DNA of 64,000 nucleotides, taken from Undaria pinnatifida (lineage: Eukaryota > Sar > Phaeophyceae > Laminariales > Alariaceae). The position numbers were made by a program, and so were the translations under genes. The stretch spans positions 214,001 to 278,000 of the forward strand of contig JABAKD010000025.1 of the NCBI GenBank assembly GCA_012845835.1, read 5' to 3'. A model generated the notes under the pieces. It saw only the letters and a list, made by a program, of their open reading frames with translations, had not been told where the DNA came from and did no database searches. Positions 61,001 through 64,000 of this stretch are shown here, piece by piece (position 1 is the stretch's first letter; each line of letters starts with the position of its first letter).

Positions 61001-63545
61001 TTACGTTACTGGCTGATATGCCAGGCCTCCTCGGCGACGCTGGGCGATCGACAATGGACAGAGCCACAACATTACTTTCGTGCTTCTTTCCCATCGTCGA
61101 CTACCTTGGCAGGTGGCTCAGTCCCCGCCGAGCTGCGACATTTATTAGCCCTTCTGAAGTGTGTGGAGGAAAGGGGCTATCTTGGCTTTGACAACAACCC
61201 ATGGGCAGAGCCGCCCGAGGCTGTTGTGAAGAACGGCATGACGGCCGTGATGTCGTATTACGACGACCTATATTCTGAAGCCTGCATTGTTCGGCGTAAC
61301 AGTGTCAAAGTCGTGCTCGTCGGGCAAGAAGGGGCAGGCAAAACGAGGTGATACATCCGTTGTTTGGCATCGACGCTCATCTCCTAGCTCAAGAGTTGGC
61401 ACGATTTTTCAATTTACAATAACGTTACTCAGCGAGTTCACGCTGGTGAGACGCCCACAAGCCATTCAGAGCACGCACACGTTTGTATTTTTATTTTTTC
61501 CGGCCACGTTGCTGGGTTGACGGCACCGTAGGCAAAGCAACCTCCCCTCTCACAAATTGACTCAGGCCCGTTGCTGTCCGGCAATGATGCTCCATGGCAT
61601 TATTTTAATAGTTGCACCCGTAGGTTTCAAGATTGTCACAGCGTCTTGTACGTCTTGTTGGCAATGTCGAGGTGGACATCCACCTGGGACAGCTTCCCTT
61701 TGGGTGCCTCTATGTGCTACTTGTATGCATACCAGGTATTGCCTCAACTCCTTTGCATTTGGAAACCCATCTTTGGCGAAAAGTTACTTGCAATTTGTAT
61801 CGGGAGGGTTTGAGGGCTCGAAAGAGGTTGTGTCTCACCACATGCATACGGCACTTGCCGCGGACACCACTATTAAAAGGAAACAGTGTTTGGTTCATTT
61901 GATATTCCAGTATTTTCTTTATATGCTCGTGCCTGCAGAGACTTGTCGTATGGGCCAAGCGTCTTGGCCTTTCCACATGTGGCTGAATGTCACACAAGCT
62001 AATTTCTCACATCGAAACGCAAATCTTCACGTAATGGTGCACCTGGTACCGCTTAGTGCAGCCGTCACCTACTAGTGCTAGTACTAGTACAGTAGTGACG
62101 TTTTATGCTCCGCTTGGAAATGTAGGATTGACAAGTATTCTCACTGGCCTCGAACTCACGCAAATGTTCTCGCCGTTATGTTTCCGCTTCGGCCCCATCG
62201 GTCATGGTATGCTGGCGCACGTTTTGGGCAGCTTGTGCAGGAGTATGAAGGCCGGCCGAGCCACCCCCACCGATGGATCGACCGAGAGCACAGTTTTTGC
62301 AGATGTGGAGACCTTAGAGCTCAACGACGCCTCCGTTCGCGTGTACGATTGTGCTGGACAGGTATTCCGTTGTTGCGGCCACATGTATTGGACATGTCGG
62401 TTGATAGCGTTTCCCAGAGCTGCCGTGGCTAGCAAATTTACCTCATGGGTAATGCTTGTCTGACACCTAAGATCCTTGGGTTGTCTGGCTGGCGCCAGAT
62501 TCCTCTCGTTGGTATCTCATTGCGCAGAATGCTGTTAGTAAATAAAAAGAAGCGATTTGATCAGCTCAACGTATTCCCTGGTACTTTGATGCTTGCTTGA
62601 CGGCTTCGACAGGTTGCCTACACGGGGCTACTGCAGATGTTTCTGACGCCGCGGGCCGTGTGCCTCGTGGTGTGCAATGCTGGAGCGGTTGGACTGCGAG
62701 ATGGCGCGGCGGGTGGCCAGCTAGAGGAAGACATCGGCACCCTCGAGAAATTACGTGTATGTGATTGGATGCGATCCCTTTCTCAGCGCGTGCCTCGAAG
62801 CGACGTCATCCTTGTTGCCACCAAGTGCGACCTCGCGGGGGAGAACGCTGCTGATATAGCTCGGAGAATAGACGAAGCTTGTCAGACATGGTTGGCAGGG
62901 TGGGTTGAAGCCGGCATGGCGCCCGTGCGGCTGGAAGACGAGGTTTGTCTCACGAGCTGTTTCGCGGCAACCTCAGAGGGACAAGGGAAGCCTAGCAACG
63001 GTAGGATGGGGGAAGCTTGGGAGTGCGACTGGCGCGAGGACATGACATCGGAATCGCCGCCAAGCCTGCTCCATCGGGTCGTGAATAAGAGGGACGGAAG
63101 CGGTCTTCGTGGAGCTGAAATGATGCTTCCTAATAGCTGGAACATTGCCCTCGCTGTCCTCGACGCTCTGGAGCACGGGGTGTGAGTTTTGCCTCGAGAT
63201 AGGTCCAAAATGGTCTTATGATGCTGATTTAATCGCATAACTTAAATCGAAGGTTGAAAACAGTCAGGTAGTCACACGTTTCACATGGTTTCGATGCCGT
63301 CTGACACGCGCATTGGTCATTTTTTCATCATTATGCAGAGATCCCGTGGAAGCTGTGGTTGAACGATCACCTCGGCGCGATGGCGGGGTGGAGAGCAACC
63401 CGGCAGCCTCCAAGCCGGAGCCATTCAAGGGCATCACGGTGGAAGAACTCAAGTTGAGATGGCTGGCTGTCGTTAAAACGTTGTCGGAGAATGGCATCGA
63501 AGTCAAGAACCCGGGGCATGCTTTGGAGGGGGCGCTTTCTATCAG
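34757..63545 (+). CDS. LRR-ROCO family GTPase, modular one-LRR-per-exon gene, both ends incomplete
   Basis: Exons: 34757-34984 (LRR N-cap), then LRR exons 36278-36349, 38091-38162, 39677-39748, 42855-42926, 45790-45861, 46875-46946, 48622-48693, 49933-50004, 50946-51017, 51967-52038, 53798-53869, 54773-54844, 57575-57646, a doubtful 60376-60432, then 61113-61347 (last LRR + P-loop), 62232-62361, 62613-63181, 63339-63545. All LRR introns are phase 1, so each LRR exon is a frame-neutral module. The Roc G domain has GQEGAGKT (P-loop), DCAGQ (G3) and TKCD (G4). ROCO proteins couple a Roc GTPase to a COR dimerisation domain; the COR part lies beyond the window. In Ectocarpus such genes are proposed pathogen-recognition receptors evolving by LRR exon shuffling. 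The first exon is not found. Confidence 0.92.
36278..36349 (+). CDS. ROCO LRR exon 1
   Basis: 72 nt, phase 1-1, acceptor ttgtcag, donor AAAG|gtgatc. It encodes GVIPPELGGLVALEDL then SLRKNALKG: one complete 24-residue plant-type LRR. The intron upstream contains four 'TCCATGGGAGCnTTnCTC' copies (36100-36220). Confidence 0.93.
38091..38162 (+). CDS. ROCO LRR exon 2
   Basis: 72 nt, phase 1-1, acceptor ttaacag, donor GTAG|gtgagt. It encodes GGIPKELGKLRALKEL then DLCANQLVG. Its first ~50 nt are almost identical to LRR exon 3, pointing to a recent duplication. Confidence 0.95.
   Translation, partial: AAYLRSSGSCGRSRSSICVQTNL
39677..39748 (+). CDS. ROCO LRR exon 3
   Basis: 72 nt, phase 1-1, acceptor cttccag, donor GGAG|gtgagg. 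It encodes GGIPEELGKLQALKKL then SLSRNPLGG. Relative to exon 2 the scaffold half is conserved and the differences gather in the exposed strand/turn half. Confidence 0.95.
39800..40020. repeat. inverted pair of dispersed repeat C in the intron after LRR exon 3
   Basis: 39802-39865 and 39952-40018 are reverse complements (blocks CTCCAGCTG, GTCGAAACT, GCTG.GTGT.TGATAC), separated by about 90 bp. A single copy lies at 30340-30455. Confidence 0.75.
40270..40430. repeat. GTT/GGT trinucleotide array
   Basis: Tandem GGTGGT and GTTGTT runs inside the ROCO intron; the minus-strand Asn/Thr-rich frame is a by-product. Confidence 0.95.
40580..40797. repeat. TATCTTAGAGTG(G) minisatellite
   Basis: About 17 units of 12 or 13 bp in tandem inside the intron between LRR exons 3 and 4. 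Unit length alternates by one G. The + strand frame through the 12-bp part reads repeated VYLR. Confidence 0.97.
42855..42926 (+). CDS. ROCO LRR exon 4
   Basis: 72 nt, phase 1-1, acceptor ttgccag, donor GAAG|gtgaaa. It encodes GGIPPQLGNLGALQEL then RCHSNKLEG; the strand position usually Leu is Cys here. It belongs to the PPQLG subtype with exons 10 and 12. Confidence 0.94.
43108..43178. repeat. ATTGCAGATAAC/ATTGCAGATGAC 12-bp repeat
   Basis: About five or six tandem 12-bp units in the intron following LRR exon 4. Confidence 0.9.
43452..43660. repeat. AACCTTAGCT decamer array
   Basis: About 20 units of AACCTTAG(C/T)T in tandem, ending in diverged copies. The TTAGCT variant may derive from decayed telomere-like TTAGGG, but that is only a guess. 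Confidence 0.97.
43896..44008. repeat. GACCC pentamer array
   Basis: Over 20 GACCC units in tandem with one GACCT variant. The minus-strand Gly-Ser-Gly-Arg-Val frame is a by-product. Confidence 0.98.
45522..45745. repeat. 112-bp tandem duplication just upstream of LRR exon 5
   Basis: The block starting 'gaacttgttcttgtcttttt' at 45522 repeats at 45634 with about four differences and includes 'ccacgcgccgatccagcgca' and 'cacgccggaatagcatggag'. The second copy ends about 45 bp before the exon. Confidence 0.93.
45790..45861 (+). CDS. ROCO LRR exon 5
   Basis: 72 nt, phase 1-1, acceptor cgagcag, donor GACG|gtgagc. It encodes GSIPRELGKLHALKNV then LLYRNNLDG. Confidence 0.95.
46875..46946 (+). CDS. 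ROCO LRR exon 6
   Basis: 72 nt, phase 1-1, acceptor ctttcag, donor ACCG|gtgagc. It encodes GSIPEELGNLGALERL then GLSSNQLTG. The following intron starts 'gagctatgcc', as after exons 8 and 13. Confidence 0.95.
48622..48693 (+). CDS. ROCO LRR exon 7
   Basis: 72 nt, phase 1-1, acceptor ctttcag, donor ACCG|gtgagt. It encodes GRIPAELGSLGALVTL then QLENNHLTG. About 135 bp upstream lies the CTCAAGGCA...ATTACGGAC intron motif shared with other LRR exons. Confidence 0.95.
49933..50004 (+). CDS. ROCO LRR exon 8
   Basis: 72 nt, phase 1-1, acceptor ctttcag, donor AACG|gtgagc. It encodes GSIPPALGTIENLFSL then DLSDNQLNG. It is the most diverged of the canonical set in the scaffold (ALGTIENL in place of ELGNLGAL), closer to a generic plant LRR. 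Confidence 0.92.
50005..50115. repeat. ~52-bp duplication at the head of the intron after LRR exon 8
   Basis: 'aagaaacttggagtataaaa' followed by 'tg.agggt' and 'gtggcagc' occurs twice, starting at 50031 and 50082. Confidence 0.85.
50365..50465. repeat. CCGTACCGCATAAGGTTAACTCAT repeat
   Basis: Three imperfect units built on TACCGTACCGC(A/G)TAAG and GTTAACTCA lie in tandem in the intron between LRR exons 8 and 9. Confidence 0.9.
50946..51017 (+). CDS. ROCO LRR exon 9
   Basis: 72 nt, phase 1-1, acceptor ctttcag, donor ACCG|gtgaga. It encodes GCIPVELGNLGALYFL then RLEKNQLTG. The first ~170 bp of the next intron are paralogous to those after exons 8, 11 and 13. Confidence 0.95.
51967..52038 (+). 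CDS. ROCO LRR exon 10
   Basis: 72 nt, phase 1-1, acceptor cgtgcag, donor GAGG|gtgagc. It encodes GRIPPQLGKLKALYQL then GLSNNNLEG. Confidence 0.95.
52380..52455. repeat. GGAGGTGTTGA short tandem repeat
   Basis: About six units of (A/C)GGAGGTGTT(G/C)A in tandem in the intron after LRR exon 10. A GC-rich patch follows at 52540-52760 and AT-rich sequence at 52790-53340; no coding support is seen in either. Confidence 0.88.
53798..53869 (+). CDS. ROCO LRR exon 11
   Basis: 72 nt, phase 1-1, acceptor tttccag, donor ACCG|gtgagg. It encodes GNIPAELGNLGALHSF then HLEHNQLTG. Exon and both flanks are paralogous to the exon 13 region. Confidence 0.95.
54773..54844 (+). CDS. ROCO LRR exon 12, with GC splice donor
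   Basis: 72 nt, phase 1-1, acceptor tgtgcag, donor AAAG|gcgagt, a non-canonical GC donor that otherwise matches consensus. It encodes GNIPPQLGNLHALGRL then NVNNNLLKG. Confidence 0.92.
55572..55716. repeat. AGTCTAGTCAGT 12-bp array
   Basis: About twelve units of GTAGTCTAGTCA in tandem in the intron after LRR exon 12, with two variant units. The + strand frame reads repeated SLVS. Confidence 0.97.
56343..56530. mobile_element. MITE-like element (AAGGCGGT family), ~190 bp
   Basis: The ends 'aggggtccctcagtaaggcgg' and 'ccgttttgctggggagcccct' form imperfect terminal inverted repeats. The interior 'gaacgaataaggtggcttcc' and 'cccgataaggcggtc' matches a second copy at 58610-58830. No coding capacity. 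Confidence 0.65.
56590..56731. repeat. 71-bp near-perfect tandem duplication
   Basis: 'ctatatccatacatactact' to 'ggtatttgtga' is present at 56590 and again at 56661 with almost no difference. Confidence 0.93.
57575..57646 (+). CDS. ROCO LRR exon 13
   Basis: 72 nt, phase 1-1, acceptor cctccag, donor ACCG|gtgagc. It encodes GTVPAELGRLGALRTL then RLEDNQLTG. Flanking introns match those of exon 11. Confidence 0.95.
58610..58830. mobile_element. MITE-like element (AAGGCGGT family), second intronic copy
   Basis: 'gtaggggtccgataggggtc' at the left and 'aacaccgccttacccgggga' with 'cccc' at the right are imperfect inverted ends. The interior matches 56343-56530 (AAAATCGCTCGGCGCG, GAACGAATAAGGCGGC). 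Confidence 0.65.
59308..59370. repeat. ATCAT pentamer array
   Basis: About 12 ATCAT units, beside the same dispersed element as the 5.1-kb array. Confidence 0.97.
59572..59722. repeat. CCTACCCTACCCTC / ATACCCTACCCTC array
   Basis: About ten 13- to 14-bp units of TACCCTACCCTC(C/A) in tandem, adjoining the dispersed element on its 3' side. Confidence 0.97.
60376..60432 (+). CDS. doubtful degenerate LRR exon (57 nt)
   Basis: Between gcttgacag and TTCAG|gtacgt a phase 1-1 frame reads GLWNHAQHAELGQEAQGAS. HAELG followed by A-G-A keeps part of the '.AELG.L.AL' scaffold but lacks the LxLxxNxLxG half. It is a possible decayed LRR exon or a short linker exon; frame-neutral if used. Confidence 0.35.
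61113..61347 (+). CDS. ROCO exon: last LRR, linker and Walker A (P-loop)
   Basis: 235 nt, phase 1 to 2. It starts GGSVPAELRHLLAL, a final capped LRR ending GFDNNPWAEPP, continues with helix AVMSYYDDLYSEA, and ends VKVVLVGQEGAGKT. GQEGAGKT is the G1/P-loop that binds nucleotide phosphates. The direct LRR-to-Roc junction within one exon is typical of algal LRR-ROCO genes. Confidence 0.93.
61348..62231. other. intron within the Roc domain
   Basis: An 884-bp intron separating the P-loop from switch I. The frames inside it are not conserved and no extra exon fits the phase 2 junction (AG|C making Ser after GKT). Confidence 0.8.
62232..62361 (+). CDS. ROCO exon: Roc switch I and G3 (DCAGQ)
   Basis: 130 nt, phase 2 to 0. 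Joined after GKT it gives SLCRSMKAGRATPTDGSTES, then TVFADVETLEL and VRVYDCAGQ. DCAGQ is the G3 (DxxGQ) motif of Roc/Rab-like GTPases with the usual Gln; TESTVF holds the likely G2 Thr. Confidence 0.93.
62613..63181 (+). CDS. ROCO exon: rest of Roc domain with G4 (TKCD)
   Basis: 569 nt, phase 0 to 2. It reads VAYTGLLQMFLTPRAVCLVV, then VCDWMRSLSQRVP and DVILVATKCDLAGE, where TKCD is the G4 guanine-specificity motif (TKxD). Further on VCLTSCFAATSEG may supply G5. The end WNIALAVLDALEHG leads toward COR. Donor GGGGT|gtgagt. Confidence 0.93.
63339..63545 (+). CDS. ROCO exon: Roc-COR connecting segment
   Basis: 207 nt, phase 2-2, acceptor ttatgcag, donor ATCAG|gtacgc. It reads DPVEAVVERSP, then a variable spacer, then ITVEELKLRWLAVVKTLSEN and GHALEGALSIR. 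The helix 'v...el...w..v...l...gi' and 'al.ir' ending resembles the region just before the COR domain in algal ROCO proteins. Confidence 0.85.
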
Positions 63546-64000
63546 GTACGCTTTTCGACCTCGCATGCGACCGTTGCGACTCTGAATGAAGGCGATCGAG
63601 GCAAGCTGGACGATGAAGCTGCAACGCATGAGCTGCGGTACGCTACCTGAGTTCGAACAGCGTGATGCATGAATGTATGTGGGAAAGGCTACGATAGGAG
63701 CAAACTATTGGGGCCTCTCGCTTGAACGGCTCAGAGCCACTTATGCAAGCGGCTAGCAATTCTTGGAAGTATGATCTGCAGCTTCGCGATATGCAATGCC
63801 ACCGAATTGGAATTTTTTCTTACCGGGGCCAACAAATTATTTTTTTAGGTCCCGCGCGAGTAGGCTAGAGTCGGCAGACTATACGGGGGTACCCCCCCCC
63901 TCCCCCTGCCATTGCCGTGGTCTGAGATTCGAACCCAAGAGCAAAGACATGTTTGCATGGGTGCTTCGGTACGTTCTGTTTGGCCGACGTCGAGTATGAT
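63546..64000. other. downstream intron, gene runs off the window
   Basis: No exon fitting phase 2 and COR-like sequence is recognised before the edge. An open frame after ttttttag at about 63850 reads SRASRLESADYTG but shows no COR pattern. Confidence 0.5.

Larger units (their letters stand above)
57647..61112. other. long region between LRR exon 13 and the P-loop exon
   Basis: It contains the paralogue of the exon 11 downstream intron (to about 58400), a MITE-like element (58610-58830), a copy of the microsatellite-flanked dispersed element (59230-59720), a doubtful LRR exon at 60376, and no other coding segment that I can support. Confidence 0.6.

Noticed and set aside
63850-64000. Open frame after ttttttag as the COR exon
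   Set aside because: The sequence is low in hydrophobic residues, Pro-rich from a poly-C run, and shows no COR-like pattern.

Overview
The window is nuclear DNA of a eukaryote with many long introns. The best guess is a brown alga (Phaeophyceae, Ectocarpus-like). The basis is a LRR-ROCO GTPase gene whose leucine-rich repeats (LRRs) are each encoded by a separate 72-nt phase-1 exon, an architecture described for Ectocarpus LRR-GTPases. Long introns rich in simple repeats and interstitial TTAGGG-like motifs fit this. No prokaryotic gene organisation is present. Assignment rests on reading exons by eye (splice sites, frame and phase continuity, family motifs); no search was run.

About 2.9-15.1 kb (+ strand): a multi-exon gene for a membrane-associated cytochrome b5 / cytochrome b5 reductase-like fusion. 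Exons run in order: hydrophobic segment, b5 heme domain (HPGG and HSH), a 306-residue Ser/Gly/Lys-rich linker, FAD-binding segment, NAD-binding segment (AAGTGVNP), a second poorly resolved linker (12.1-13.9 kb), and a C-terminal SGPAG exon ending in a stop at 15120. The 5' end is not resolved.

About 15.1-34.7 kb: repeat-rich intergenic DNA. It holds a perfect 193-bp tandem duplication, a ~1.75-kb foldback (inverted-repeat) element, a GC-rich island open on both strands, a six-copy ~160-180 bp tandem repeat, a 5'-truncated LINE reverse-transcriptase remnant with an in-frame stop, a purine-rich G tract, MITE-like 'AAGGCGGT' elements, a ~95-bp-arm hairpin, and two orphan coding-like segments at 31.2-32.2 kb.

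About 34.7 kb to the right end (+ strand): the LRR-ROCO GTPase gene, truncated at the window edge. I can place an LRR N-terminal cap exon, 13 canonical LRR exons of exactly 72 nt, one degenerate candidate LRR exon, a junction exon with the last LRR and the Walker A motif, and three further Roc exons carrying DCAGQ and TKCD. The COR domain must lie beyond the window. Several introns around LRR exons are visibly paralogous, so the array seems to have grown by duplication of intron-exon-intron units. Its scaffold residues are conserved while the exposed LxxLxLxxN positions vary. This matches a candidate recognition receptor with combinatorial exon structure and is the most interesting content here.
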